A DNA stretch of 64,000 nucleotides from Leptodactylus fallax (GCA_947044405.1 CAMRHE010000196.1:1719001-1783000); one strand, 5' to 3'. Shown: positions 22,716 to 35,368, counted from the stretch's first letter. A program made the numbers and translations. The notes: a model not told the origin generated them from the letters alone.

Positions 22716-23716
22716 TGTGATGATTCCACTTAAATATGGCTATAACTCAAAGCTGTATTCTGATCTCTGGGTAGCGTATCTCTCTCTTAGTTCCATTTAT
22801 TCATAATGTGCGCAGCTATAATCCTAGGTGTATGATCAGTAGGGCAACCTTGTAACAATAGGGCTTTGTATCCATCCCAGAAAGGCTCCATTGAATTCCT
22901 ACATAGCCCTGAGTGATCAAATAAACATGCATTGTTCAGCCTGGGCTGGTAGATCAGACATGGTTGATAACATTGTATCATTCCACTACAGAGGATATAC
23001 TGTGATGAGCATGCAGGCTGGAATACTGTGTTGATGCCACATGCTAGAAGCCTCCACTGGTTAACTCCACATGCTATGTGTGAGGGTTGGATTATAGAGC
23101 CACATCCAGGATATGTGTGGTAAAGTAAATATTTCACTTTTATTCCCTTTTATTTTATTGTACTGTATCTTGTAACTAGTAACTGTTAATGCTTGTATAT
23201 ATCTACATATCTGTTCTGAACTGTATATGTTAGATGTTAATACCGACCCATTTAGGGGTTAATAAATATATAAAATTTAGAAAGCTTGTCTTGTATTTAT
23301 CTTGTGAACCCAGCACTCACTGGCGGTGAGTGTGGTTTTTTTATGAAAGAAGTCTCAGGTGTGGGCCAACGCGGTGTTGGCGCACTGAGGATCTTTCACA
23401 CCCTGGTTTACACAATTCTACTCTACACACTATCCATTGTATGTATCTTGTATCATCAGTGATGACAGTAGAATTCTGCACCATCCTGCCCAAATTTAAT
23501 AAAGTTAGTGTGCTGGTTTTCTGGATTTTTTGCACCATTTTTTGTCTCAGACATACTCGTTATGTATTTGTGCCAAAACATGACTGCATGCAAAGCTCAA
23601 CAATTTATATTCTCTGTTCAAAAATAGGTGTCACTGGTGTAACTATAGGGGTTGCAGTGGTCACAGCTTTGACCAGGCCCATAAGCCTGGAGGGTTCAGA
23701 GGTCACCATAGCCACA
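22716..23716. other. Unassigned DNA
   Basis: There is a short AATAAA-like region near 23262. No open frame has recognisable homology and no repeat ends were fixed. Confidence 0.35.
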
Positions 23717-24000
23717 CTAAGGTTCTATGCACACAACCTGGTATTTTGTCAGTGTGCTAGCCATGTTTTTCATGGCTAGCATACTGAGCCATTCATCTCT
23801 CTGGCCCCATACACATGCCTGTGTATTATCAATGAGCCCAGCGTAAAACTCAGGACAGGTCCTATATCTGTCCGCTTTGCTCCCCGGGCTCATTGAGAGA
23901 AGTGAATAGGGCCGTGGAGACATGGGTGGCACCCGGATGTCATCCATGTGCCGTTCAACCATGGACATTCACACAGCCGTGTGCGGGTACCCTAAGGCCG
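23717..24000. repeat. Interspersed frog repeat, 'tgcacacaacc' family
   Basis: It shares an ordered set of blocks with 38966-39210 and 46590-46870 ('caggacaggtcctat', 'aatggggc', 'cacgg'). It is MITE-like but termini are uncertain. Confidence 0.55.
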
Positions 24001-25280
24001 ATTACATTTCTATGATGTCCTTTCTGATCTTGCTTGATGGCTGGCAGTCTGTGCAACTTAAATGTATTATACCTGCCCTCTGGTGCATTGTAGTGAGACA
24101 GGTGAAGATTTATGATACACCACCATCCACTGTCAGAAAGTAGAAAATTAACTTTTAATTCCAAATGTTGTAGTTGGTCAGTGTATAGTCAAGGACGGAT
24201 TCACAAAAGGGGGCATAATTATTGTTTAGGGGCACTGATAGGGGATGGGAAGCTTGTGTGTACAGACATGTTGTAGGCAAGTGTTCATGTAGGTCTGGAC
24301 CCAGATAGGGAAGCAAAGGGAAATTAAATGCTGTTAAAATGTACAAATAGAACGTGGTTAATAGTTGTAAGGAGAACTTGTGGAAGGGACCCAAGCTGAG
24401 CTTACGCATGGGTGTGGATAAAGAAAGTCAAAATTTACACCATATTTGTCATGCCATGCAGCAGCTTTCTGGCACACAATACTTGGCTTGGTTGGCTTAA
24501 AAAGAAGAAAGTGTTTAATTTCAAGATCCACCCAATCTGTCACAGAGCATGACCCACAGTAATAACTTTGGAGCAACTTGTGACTGCCTGCACCAAGCTT
24601 ATACTGTTTTTTTTATCTATTAGTATTAGTAAATGTGTACCACAGTTTTTCGTAGTAGTTACAAAGTATTTGTTGCTATTGATGGGTTTACAGTGTTCTA
24701 ATACTTTGTATAGGTGGAGTGCACGTCTAAGGCTAAGACCACATGTGCGTCTGGGCTCCTTTAGGAGTTTCTATTGCTGGATTCATTAAAAATTGTGGCC
24801 ATAAAAGTCATGCATAGTCAACTTTTTTCTGCAGCAAAATGAACTTGACACTGGAATGTTACTGGAATTGAAGCCCAGCGGCCCCATTATGATCAATGAG
24901 ATCTCCTGGTTTCTGTAGGTTTTTGTAATTTTAAACATCCAACTTCTTTTATTTCTGTTGTTTTGCTCATATAATAGAGCAGAACAACAGTACCTGAGAC
25001 ACTGATCTGAACATTAGACCTCATGCACCCGAGTGCGCAAGACGAGTGGGTTCTGATTTTTTAACGGAAGGCACTTGGATGACATCTGAATATCATGCGA
25101 GTTCCTTCCATGCACCATTAATTTCAATGAGGGATTCCGTTCCTATCCATTTTCACAAGGATAGGGCCTGCGGAACAGAATAATGGAACCCCCTTGGAAG
25201 AGCCTTGGGTTGCACATTTGGTTGTGTTCATGAGGCTTCTGTTGTTTGTCACAAATAGATTAGCCAAACCCACAAGTATA
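24001..25280. other. Unassigned DNA
   Basis: No gene seen; a fragment of the 'gcctcatgcaccc' type repeat is present near 25010-25230. Confidence 0.4.
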
Positions 25281-25282
25281 TA

Positions 25283-26875
25283 CAGTGGGGAAAAAAAGTA
25301 TTTAGTCAGCCACCAATTGTGCAAGTTCTCCCACTTAAAAAGATGAGGCCGGCCTGTAATTGTCATCATAGGTAGACCTCAACTATGAGAGACAAAATGA
25401 GAAAACATATCTAGAAAATCACATTGTCTGATTTTTAAAGAATTTATTTGCAAATTATAGTGGAAAATAAGTATTTGGTCAATAACAAAAGTTCATCTCA
25501 ATACTTTGTTATATATCCTTTGTTGGCAATGACAGAGGTCAAACGTTTTCTGTAAGTCTTCACAAGGTTGGCATACACTGTTGCTGGTATGTTGGCCCAT
25601 TCCTCCATGCAGCTCTCCTCTAGAGCAGTGATGTTTTGGGGCTGTCGCTGGGCAACACGGACTTTCAACTCCCTTCAAAGGTTTTCTATGGGGTTGAGAT
25701 CTGGAGACTGGCTAGGCCACTCCAAGACCTTGAAATGCCTCTTACGAAGCCGCTCCTTCGTTGCCCTGGCGGTGTGCTTGGGATCATTGTCATGCTGAAA
25801 GACCCAGCCACGTTTCATCTTCAATGCCCTTGCTGATGGAAGGAGGTTTGCACTCAAAATCTCATGATACATGGCCCCATTCATTCTCTCATGTACACGG
25901 ATCAGTCGTCCTGGTCCCTTTGCATAGAAACAGCCCCAAAGCATGATGTTGCCACCCCCATGCTTCACAGTAGGTATGGTGTTCTTTGGATGCAACTCAG
26001 CATTCACTCTCCTCCAAACATGACGAGTTGTGTTTCTACCAAACAGTTCTACTTTGGTTTCATCTGACCATATGACATTCTCCCAATACTTTTCTGGAAC
26101 ATCCAAATTCTCTCTAGAAAACTTCAGACGGGCCCGGATATGTACTGGCTTAAGCAGGGGGACACGTCTGGCACTACAGGATCTGAGTCCCTGGCGGCGT
26201 AGTGTGTTACTGACGGTAGCCTTTGTTACATTTCTGCAGGTCATTCACTAGGTTCCCCCATGTGGTTCTAGGATTTTTACTCACCATTCTTGTGATCATT
26301 TTGACCCCACGGGTTGAGATCTTGCGTGGAGCCCCTGATCGAGGGAGATTATCAGTGGTCTTGTCTGTCTTCCATTTTCTAATTATTGCTCCCACAGTTG
26401 ATTTCTTCACACCAAGCTGCTTGCCTATTGCAGATTCAGTCTTCCCAGCCTGGTACAGGTCTACAACTTTGTTCCTGGTGTCCTTCCACAGCTCTTTGGT
26501 CTTCACCATAGTGGAGTTTGGAGTGTGACTGTTTGAGGTTGTGTACAGGTGTCTTTTATACTGATAACAATTTCAAACAGGAGCCATTACTACAGGTAAT
26601 GAGTGGAGGACAGAGGAGCCTCTTAAAGAAGAAGTTACAGGTCTGTGAGAGTCAAAAATCTTGCTTGTTTATAGGTGACCAAATACTTATTTTCCACCAT
26701 AATTTGCAAATAAATTCTTTAAAAATCAGACAGTGTGATTTTCTAGATATGTTTTCTCATTTTGTCTCTCATAGTTGAGGTCTACCTATGATGACAATTA
26801 CAGGCCGGCCTCATCTTTTTAAGTGGGAGAACTTGCACAATTGGTGGCTGACTAAATACTTTTTTTTCCCCACTG
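25283..26875 (-). mobile_element. Full-length Tc1-like element, family A copy 2
   Basis: The element is 1593 bp, bordered by TA (25281-25282, 26876-26877). The ends are 'cagtggggaaaaaaag' and its complement. The inverted repeats are about 200 bp with an inner motif ('aaataagtatttggtc') echoing the outer one ('aaagtatttagtcagcc'). Confidence 0.95.
25498..26509 (-). pseudogene. Tc1-like transposase pseudogene, family A copy 2
   Basis: The frame starts at 26509 ([10 protein letters not shown]) and holds the paired-like DNA-binding region. An 11-bp deletion near 26233, relative to the intact copy at 37378, shifts the frame. The next frame covers WSDETK, the glycine box and QHDNDPKH. It then stops at a TGA near 25675, where the intact gene has TGG just after NPIENL. 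The last ~60 codons follow to a stop at 25498. The catalytic residues are all recognisable, so decay is moderate. Confidence 0.93.
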
Positions 26876-26877
26876 TA

Positions 26878-27507
26878 CAAGCTCAGTATCCTTATCTCTG
26901 TCAGCTGTTAATATCTACTGTTATGTGTATCAGGATTAAAGATGAGCAAACAGATTCACCATGATCTTTGACACGAATATTCAAAATTGTTTGGTTTTTA
27001 ACAAATAAATGGCAATTCACCTCAGATGAACGAAAATGTCCATTACCATTAGCAAAAATACAGAAGAGACACATGTCTTGTGAGTCACTGTGACTTTCTG
27101 GCGCCTCCTAGACACTAGTCAGTGGTAGGTGGACACCTTACAGTGCTGATGTCATATACAGTATATAAGGTTGTGTGGGCTGGAACACGAGGCATTTCAT
27201 TGATAGTGGAATTAGGGAATGGATGTGTTATTCATTACTGCGTGACATAGAGCACTGAGTGCTGCAAAGCTTACAATACAGCTATGAGAAGGAGAATTAG
27301 GACACAGTTTAGTCAGATTTAGTCAATTAAAGGCAGATTAGTAATGGAAATCATATGTAGCACCGAGGGAGAATATTTGTGCTGAGTGAGCCTGACTGCA
27401 GCAGTTATACAGACAAAAGACAGTTAACCATTTTCTTGCCAATAATCTTATTTTGTCCAAGTCTGTTTTACAGTAGAGCAGTTTGATCTGTCCACAGATT
27501 GTTTTAG
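26878..27507. other. Unassigned DNA
   Basis: No gene or repeat boundary supported. Confidence 0.4.
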
Positions 27508-27663
27508 GCTAAGGCCAGGGCCGGCGTTAGGGGGGGGGGGCAAACTGGGCAATCGCCCAGGGCCCCGTCCCCAAAGGGGCCCCCGGGATCCGGAACCTGA
27601 TGACTCCGGATCCCGGAGTCAGGCCCGGCCAATAACAGAAAGGGACCGCAGGGCCCCTTTCCG

Positions 27664-28010
27664 AGGTGAGTAAAAATAACAAACATTTTTACTCACCTGT
27701 CCTGGCGTCCGACGTCATCTTCTGGCGTTGCGGACATCACCGCTGAGGCCAGGCCTCCGCCGTAGCGATCACGTGGGGCGTGCTGACAGCGTGCCTCACG
27801 TAATCGCTGAGGCCCAATCACAGGCCTCAGCGGTGACGTCCACAACGCGTGACATCAGCCGCAGAGAAGAAGAAGCCAGCGCCGGCGGGGACAGCGGTGC
27901 AGCGCGACGAGGCCCAGCAGAGGTAAGACAAGGTAAGTATAACTGTTTGTTATTTTCCCTCACCTCCCCCGGGCCATCGATTATTATACTCTGGGGTCTG
28001 AAGAGACCTC
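27664..28010. promoter_or_regulatory. CpG-rich cassette with CRE-like sites and splice donors
   Basis: CGACGTCA lies at 27710-27717, TGACGTCC at 27834-27841 and a CCAAT motif near 27814. Splice-donor consensus strings are at 27664-27672 (+), 27690-27698 (-), 27921-27929 (+) and 27931-27939 (+). The tail 'ctctggggtctgaagag' near 27992-28008 recurs inverted at 61796-61816 and, diverged, at 41311-41330 and 41629-41645. Function is not demonstrated. Confidence 0.4.
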
Positions 28011-28029
28011 AGAATATAATATAATAATA

Positions 28030-29600
28030 GCACTGTAGGGCCCCTGTGGAGCATTATACTGGGGAAGGGGCCCTCTGGATAGCATGTTATACTCTGTGGG
28101 GCCACTTTGGAGCATTATACTGGGGGGCCCCTCTGGATAGCATGTTATATTCTGTGGGGCCTATGTGGAAAATTATAATGTGTGTGGGGGGGGGGGGCGG
28201 CTCTGGAGATAATGTTATATTATGTGGGGCCACTTTGGAGAATTATGCTTTCCAGAGGGGCCCCCCAGTATAATGCTCCACAGTGGCCCCACACAGTATA
28301 ATATGCTCTCCAGAGGGGCCCCCCAGTATAATGCTCCAAAGTGGCCCCACAGAATATAGCATGCGCTCCAAAGCCCCCCCACTTTATAATACTCCATAGA
28401 GGCCCCACAGAATATAACATGTTCTCCAGAGGGCCCCCTCCCCAGTATAATGCTCTACAGTGGCCCCACACAGTATAATATGCTCTCCAGAGCCCCCCCC
28501 CCAGTATAATGCGCCACGGTTTCCCCACACAGTATAATATGCTCTCCAGAGGGGCCCCCCAGTATATTATACGGTGCGGGGCCACTGTGGAGCATTATAC
28601 TGGGGGGGCTCTGGAGAGCATATTATACTGTTTTGGGCCGCTGTGGAGTATTATACTGGGGAAACCTCTCTGGGCAGTATATTATACTGTGTGGAGGCCA
28701 TTTCTGGAGCATGCTCTACTGAGTGGGGTCACTGTGGAGCATTATTCTGGAGGGGCCATCAGCAGAGCATATTATATTGTGTGGCGCCACTGTGGGGCAT
28801 TATTCGGGGGGGACTAATGAGCATTATACTAGGGGGCCCTCTGGGGATCATATTATACTGCGTGGGGCCTACTGTGGAACATTATACTGGGGGGACGCTC
28901 TGGGGAGCATAATATATTGCGTGGGGCCACTGTGGAGCAAAATACTGGAGGGGGCACTGTGGAGCATTATACTAGCGTGAGCCCTCTGGGGAGCATATTA
29001 TACTATGGGCCACTGTGGAGCTTTATACTGGGGGAAAGGACAGTGTGGGGAGCCTGTTATACTGTGTGGGGCCACTGTGAAGTGTATTATATTGTGTAGG
29101 GCTTTTCGGGAGCATATGATACTCTGTGGGGCCATTGTAGAGCTGGAGGGGACTGTGGGGAACATATTATACTGTGGGGGACTACTGTTTGAGCATTATA
29201 CTGGGGGAACCCCTCTGGGGAGTATATTATACTGTGTGGAGGTCATTATGGAGCATGTTATACTGTGTTAAGCCACTGCAGCATTATACTGGGGGGGGGG
29301 GCATTGTGGGGTGCATATTATACTGTATGGAGCATATTATATTGTGTGGGGCTGCTGGGGAGCATATTGCACTGTCTGGGGCCACTAAGGGGTAGTATAC
29401 TGTGTGAGCCACTGTGGAGTATTATACTGTGTGGAGCCTTACATACCATGTGGGGCCACTATGGGGGGCTCAGGGGAGCATTTTATACTGTGTGGAGTCA
29501 CTGTGGAGCATTACTGTATATACCATGTGGGGAAACTGGAGGGCTCAGGAGAGCATTTTATACTGTGGAGCATTATATACAATGTGGAGCATTATACTAT
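28030..29600. repeat. Minisatellite, unit about 55-60 bp, with inverted block
   Basis: Units such as 'gagcattatactgggg' plus 'tattatactgtgtggggcc' run forward in 28030-28255 and 28562-29600. The stretch 28256-28560 has them on the other strand ('cagtataatgctccac', 'agtggccccacaca'). Both switch points sit at G-run/C-run palindromes such as 'aggggccccccag'. Confidence 0.9.
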
Positions 29601-29929
29601 GGGGGGGGGGCTCACAATTCCTGCTGGCAGCCGTGTGCTATGTCTGCATCACAGCTCCCTCACTATAATCTTGCACATACGTGTAGTGCCCATGCCCATG
29701 TCATTCCCCATACAGTACTGTGCATGAGCTGGCCATGGAGTTATTGGGACCTGCACAGTACAATAGGGGCTGACTATACTGGGAACATACTCAGTAACAC
29801 CAGATAGTCAGCACATATGTAAGACTTCAGTGAAGGAGCCGTCGTGTAGGCTATTAGCAGGAAGCTATTGGGTTGGCCCCAGAACAAGTTCCTCTGGTGG
29901 GCCTAAGGCCCTTCAGTCCGACACTGTAT

Positions 29930-30340
29930 AACGGAGAACTATTATATATAAGGGTGGGTTACTATATATAATTGGGAAACTTAAATATGAGGGGGCTATT
30001 ATAAGGGGGAACTATTATTTATAAGATGGGCTATTATTTATAAGGGGGGAACTATTATATATAAGGCATCCATTATAAGGGGGAGCTATTATTTATAAGA
30101 GGGGAACTATTTATAAGGGGGGTATAATTGTTAAGTGGGCTTATTTATAAAGGGGGCTATTAGCGATAATGGGGACTATTTATAAGGGAGCAGTATTATT
30201 TTTACGGGGTGACTGTTACTGATTAGGGGGAATATTACTGATACAGGGCACTATTTATCATTTATAAGGGCGCTATTACTGATAAAGGTGTAATATTATT
30301 TATAAGCAGGAACTATTATTTATAAGGAGGCCCTATAATA
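29930..30340. repeat. Degenerate tandem repeat, unit about 20 bp
   Basis: Repeats of 'ttataagggggaactatta' with variable length lie just inside the right terminus of the hAT-like element. Confidence 0.8.
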
Positions 30341-30561
30341 ACTGATGACTGGGTGCAAAAATCTATTAGGTGGTACAAAGGTGCTCATTTGAATTGTGTG
30401 TGGTAAAATGGGGCTTGTTATTACTTTTTTTTTGGCAGAAAGGAGGCGTTATTATAGGGGTTGTCACTGGAAGACGATGGTGTTGTTTGCATATCAGCAT
30501 TTGGGGCCCCGCTTTTAATTTTGTCCAGGGCCCCACTTTGTCTAAAACCGGCCCTGGCTAA

Positions 30562-31160
30562 GGCCCCACGTTGTGAAAACACAATGCAGATATGTTGCAG
30601 AAATTTTTGTGGCTGTACCATCCATCTCCATGCACATGCTGCTGATACAACTTCATTCACATGTATGGGATATATTTTTAATAGCTTACAATAGTTCAGC
30701 AATCAAGTATTGTATGTGAGTGAGTGAGTAGAATTTATGATTTTCCATTTACATGCAAAGAGCACGGTACAGTTGTTAGGGCCTGCTACTATTTTTTTCC
30801 CCTTTGCATACTTTAACATAGGGGTATTTTTCACATGTTGGAAATTGAAAAATACCTCTTCAGGAATTCAAAAGCAGATTTTTTCTGCTTTACCAAATTC
30901 ACTTCGGAATCTGCCTTGGAATCCACAACGAAATTTGCAAATTCTGTATCAAATTGTATGTCGGACAGATGGTATTTTTCTGCCTCCCATTCATTTCAAC
31001 GGGAGATCCAGCATGATGCTTATTTTTGCTGCTAGCAGAAAAAAATCAGCTAGAGGAAAAAAATTTGCATTTGCCTCCCATTGAAATGAATGGAGGCTGA
31101 TTTTGCGGCGGAATCTGCCTCAAAATCAGCTTCAAATTCCTCCATGTGAATAATCTCTAA
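30562..31160. repeat. Interspersed repeats, no gene
   Basis: 30562-30660 is a fragment of the 'aaggccccacgttg' family, interrupted on its left by the hAT-like insertion. 30840-31140 contains long inverted segments ('cctcccattcatttcaa' and 'ttgaaatgaatggagg'), typical of a MITE whose ends I could not fix. Confidence 0.5.
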
Positions 31161-31162
31161 TA

Positions 31163-31325
31163 AGGTGAAGGTCCTACTTTGCAGAAACGCAACTTTTTTT
31201 GTTGCAGATTTTTTTGCGTTTTTTTGAGCCAAAGCCAAAAATGGCTACAAAAGGAATGGGAAATATATAGGAAGCTTTTATACTTTTTATTTTGCTCAAT
31301 CCACTCTTTGTCTTAGCCTAAGAGT
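31163..31325. mobile_element. MITE of the 'gcagaaacgcaac' family
   Basis: It shares 'ttgcgttttttgagccaaag' style sequence and 'ggaatgggaaatatataggaagct' in sequence order with the MITE halves at 41079-41184 and 44187-44290. Confidence 0.65.
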
Positions 31326-31746
31326 GTTTTTGATTGATTTCAGTGGAGAGTAAAATGCAATCCTAGAAACATATTGGATTCACATACATAGTTTATATAT
31401 GCAGACATACCCCCATGTCAGGAGCATGTCAAGTGGTTGGCTGTGATGAGAAAGGCCGTTTCGGGTGAAGACACACATTGGGGGAGTTTACTATTCCCTC
31501 TATGCCAGAACACTGGCTAAAAAGATATGCCACTATTATTCACAGTTATATAGGAAATCTACGCCAGTTCCTGAATTCCGGTGCAGTTTGTGCTATTTGG
31601 GGACTACAATAAGACTGGTGCACAGAATGGCAGTCTTAATAAATTCTCCCCATTGGAGTTTTTGGTGCAAAATTTTCTGCGATTGAGCTAAAGCTAGTAT
31701 CAAAATCTGTACCGAAAAGCAACAAAAACTCAATGCGTGTCTAGCC
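31326..31746. other. Unassigned DNA
   Basis: Nothing coding supported; short frog-repeat fragments only. Confidence 0.35.
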
Positions 31747-31750
31747 TTAA

Positions 31751-32040
31751 AGGGGTTATGCCACAAAGTGAGAAGAACAGGTCATTTCACCCATTACACA
31801 TTCAACCAGACTGTAGCCAGACTGAATGTAGGCGTGACCAGTGGTAGATGGCACTTCTATTCAGTTCAATGGGAGCACTGGAGATAGCCGAGTACTGTAC
31901 TTGAGCTATCTCCGACGTCTACTACCTGTTGTGCCTACATCCAACCTGGCTGCTGTCAGGAAAGGACCCACATTCTCAGGATTGGTAGTGGTCTCAGTGG
32001 ATATGGATAGAACATAAATACTTTTCGTGGCATAACCCCT
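31751..32040. mobile_element. TTAA-flanked MITE, 'aggggttatgcc' ends
   Basis: The inverted ends 'aggggttatgccac' and 'gtggcataacccct' are bordered by TTAA (31747-31750 and 32041-32044). The 290-bp interior encodes nothing. Confidence 0.88.
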
Positions 32041-32044
32041 TTAA

Positions 32045-32402
32045 AGGGGTTACCTCTATAACAACACATATTTATCACCTATCCACAGAATAGGTAGAAC
32101 ATCCACAGTCACTAGAATGGTGATCCCAAAAAAACTGTTCCAGAGACACTTGAATGGAGTAATGCTCACTTTTGCACCCTGGGGCCCCATTCAACGCTTA
32201 TGGTACCGATGGAGGTAAATAGTTGACTGGTCTACTTGGTATAGAGTGGCAGAGATAGAGAGCACAAGTGTGGCCACCGTTGTGTTTAGTTGCTTCCAGA
32301 ATGGGGGCTTGTGACCACAGCTCTAGTGATGGGGCTTCCAGCAGTTGGACACCGATTATACATTTATCACATATCTCTAATGTTCATTGAGAGATAGCCC
32401 CA
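32045..32402. mobile_element. TTAA-type MITE abutting the previous one
   Basis: It begins 'aggggttacctctataa' directly after the TTAA at 32041-32044 and ends near 'gagagatagcccca', a diverged complement. The right flank is TCAA. The two MITEs share a single TTAA. Confidence 0.6.
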
Positions 32403-32689
32403 TCAAAGATACCCATAAACATTCTATAAATGTCAGCCGAACCTCTAGCAGTGGCTTATTCCCCCTCTCTCTCTCTCTCTCTCTACTGACAAAAACATGC
32501 ATGCTTGCATGTTTAAGGTGGAGTTAAGAGGAATAGCTCCAGACTGAAAAACTGTTTGACTGTATGCTATCTCAAGTATATGGAGGGTTTAAGCTCTTGT
32601 ATCTCCAGAAACAAGCTATATACATTGGAGTAACTTATCATCCCCACTACACCAGTTTTTTTCTGGCGTTAAAAAGATTGTACACTGTC

Positions 32690-33200
32690 TAAAATTGTGG
32701 TCTCTAACTTGGCTGGGTAAATGGACCGCACATAGGAAAAATGGTTGACGGGTCGCATTTTTTCCAAATTCTATACAATACAAATTTATTGTTAAATAAT
32801 CCCAGCAGTGACGCCCTCAATGTGTAATGACCCCCAGCAGTGTGCCCACAATAATTTATTGTCCCCCGCCAGTGGGCCCACACAGTTTAATGTCCCTACA
32901 AGCAGTGGCCCCATATAATTTAATGTCCTCATCAGCAGTGGCCCCATATAGTTTAATGTCCCCATCAGCAGTGGCCCAATATAGTTTAATGTCCCCACCA
33001 GCAATTGTCCCACCCAGGTTAATGTCCCCCACTAGTGGCCCCCAGCCAGTACTTACCTCACTGCTCCTGGGAATGCTCTTTTTCCCTGCTCCAGACACAC
33101 ATATGTCACAGCATTGTTCAGGGAAAGAGGATAAATATATACACTGAAGTTGGCCCGAGCATGTAGGCCACAGGTTTGTGGCCTTCAAACTCGGGAAGAT
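32690..33200. mobile_element. Possible hAT-like remnant with minisatellite
   Basis: A minisatellite at 32830-33040 (unit ~33 bp, 'cagcagtggccccatata' plus 'gtttaatgtccccat') is followed by 'ccagtacttacctcactgctcc'. This is the same order as in the defined hAT-like elements. Termini are not recognisable. Confidence 0.5.
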
Positions 33201-33739
33201 TTAGAACCAGGTCAAGGGCTTTAAGATTACAGCCTCAGAGGCCGCTTATTTATGACAGTAGGTGAGAGTTGGCGTGAGCAGGACTTTGCAGGAGGGAATG
33301 TGGCCTTCAATTGCCTAAAAAATTACTCCTAGCTGGGGTAGATTTCCGTTTCTGGCACACAGGGCAATTCTTGCACCTGATATAAATACAAGAGAGATCT
33401 AAACTCGAGTTATGAAACATCAGTCTTGACAAATTTCTCCCAGTAAATATTAAAGCACATGCATTTCCAGAGTGTTATTTTTTCACATAGTCTATGTAAT
33501 GGTTTTGTATAAGTGATAGAAGGTACAAAGTTCCATTAACAGCTGTGACTTTGTAAGGGCTGTTCATATGTCTGTATTTGGACAGAGAAATATGGTTTCT
33601 GTGTCATATTTTCTGTCCTGGCCGTGACTCCTAAACTCCTGAGCTGTGGTAGTTCTGAGGCTTACTGCATCATAAATCAGATATCATCCTGTATGTTCAG
33701 TTCACAGCAACTGTGGTAGACCTGGGAATATTGATGACA
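33201..33739. other. Unassigned DNA
   Basis: No supported feature. Confidence 0.35.
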
Positions 33740-33741
33740 TA

Positions 33742-35366
33742 CAGTACAGACCAAAAGTTTGGACACACCTTCTCATTCCAAGAGTTTTCTGTATTTTCAT
33801 GACCATAAAAATTGTAGATTCACACTGAAGGCATCAAAACTATGAATTAACACATGTGGAATTATATACTTAACAAAAAAGTGTGAAACAATTGAAAATA
33901 TGTCTTATATTCTAGGTTCTTCAAAGTAGCCACCTTTTGCTTTGATTACTGCTTTGCACACTCTTGGCATTCTCTTGATGAGCTTCAAGAGGTAGTCACC
34001 TGAAATGGTTTTCACTTCACAGGTGTGCCCTGTCAGGTTTAATAAGTGGGGTTTCTTGCCTTATAAATGGGGTTGGGACCATCAGTTGTGTTGTACAGAA
34101 GTCAGGTGGATACACAGCTGATAGTCCTACTGAATGGAGTGTTAGAATTTGTATTATGGCAAGAAAAAATCAGCTAAGTAAAGAAAAACGAGTGTCCATC
34201 ATTACTTTAAGAAATGAAGGTCAGTCAGTCCGAAAAATTGGGAAAACTTTGAAAGTGTCCCCAAGTGCAGTGGCCAAAACCATCAAGCGCTACAAAGAAA
34301 CTGGCTCACATGAGGACCGCCCCAGGAAAGGAAGACCAAGAGTCACATCTGCTGCGGAGGATAAGTTCATCCGAGTCACCAGCCTCAGAAATCGCAGGTT
34401 AACAGCAGCTCAGATTAGAGACCAGGTCAATGCCACACAGAGTTCTAGCAGCAGACACATCTCTACAACAACTGTTAAGAGGAGACTGTGTACAGCAGGC
34501 CTTCATGGTAAAATAGCTGCTAGGAAACCACTGCTAAGGACAGGCAACAAGCAGAACACAAAGAACTAAAGAACACAAGGAATGGACATTAGACCTGTGG
34601 AAATCTGTGCTTTGGTCTGATGAGTCCAAATTTGAGATCTTTGGTTCCAACCACTGTGTCTTTGTGCGACGCAGAAAAGGTGAACGAATGGACTCTATAT
34701 GCCTGGTTCCCACCATGAAGCATGGAGGAGGAGGTGTGATGGAGTGGGGGTACTTTGCTGGTGACACTGTTGGGGATTTATTCAAAATTGAAAGAATACT
34801 GAACCAGCATGGTTACCAAAGCATCTTGCAGCGGCATGCTATTCCATCCAGTTTGCGTTTAGTTGGACCATCATTTATTTTTCAACAGGACAATGACCCC
34901 AAACACACCTCCAGACTGTGTAAGGGCTATTTGACCAAGAAGGAGAGTGATGGGGTGCTACGCCAGATGACCTGGCCTCCACAGTCACCCAACCTGAACC
35001 CAATCGAGATGGTTTGCGGTGAGCTGGACCGCAGAGTGAAGGCAAAAGGGCCAACAAGTGCTAAGCATCTCTGGGAACTCCTTCAAGACTGTTGGAAGAC
35101 CATTTCAGGTGACTACCTCTTGAAGCTCATCAAGAGAATGCCAAGAGTGTGCAAAGCAGTAATCAAAGCAAAAGGTGGCTACTTTGAAGAACCTAGAATA
35201 TAAGACATATTTTCAGTTGTTTCACACTTTTTTGTTAAGTATATAATTCCACATGTGTTAATTCATAGTTTTGATGCCTTCAGTGTGAATCTACAATTTT
35301 TATAGTCATGAAAATACAGAAAACTCTTGGAATGAGAAGGTGTGTCCAAACTTTTGGTCTGTACTG
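33742..35366 (+). mobile_element. Tc1-like element, family C copy 2 (DD38E type)
   Basis: It is 1625 bp with the same ends as copy 1 and TA on both sides (33740-33741, 35367-35368). The left repeat 33742-34010 is the complement of about 35098-35366, so the right arm includes roughly the last 35 codons of the transposase. Confidence 0.95.
34156..35203 (+). pseudogene. Tc1-like transposase pseudogene, family C copy 2
   Basis: The first frame (34156-34569) carries the DNA-binding half. A net 5-bp deletion near 34554-34566, relative to copy 1, shifts the frame and creates a stop. The second frame (34607-35203) is open and holds the catalytic half: WSDESK for the first Asp, the KHGGGGVM box, QQDNDPKH for the second, and NPIE for the Glu. 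There are 38 residues between the second Asp and the Glu, against 34 in the other families here. One repair would make it whole, so it is young but inactive. Confidence 0.93.
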
Positions 35367-35368
35367 TA

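Larger units (their letters stand above)
27516..30556. mobile_element. 3.0-kb hAT-like non-autonomous element with minisatellites
   Basis: The termini are 'cagggccggcgttag' at 27516 and 'aaaaccggccctg' ending 30556. The flanks carry the same 8-bp GCTAAGGC (27508-27515 and 30557-30564), the hAT signature. The order is: terminus, CpG-rich cassette (27660-28020), minisatellite (28030-29600), a 200-bp spacer, a second ~20-bp repeat array (29930-30340), terminus. No transposase is encoded. Long open frames across the array are artefacts. Confidence 0.88.

Noticed and set aside
28046..29807. Many open frames up to 180 codons
   Set aside because: All lie in the minisatellite of the hAT-like element, on both strands, with repetitive peptides and no start context.
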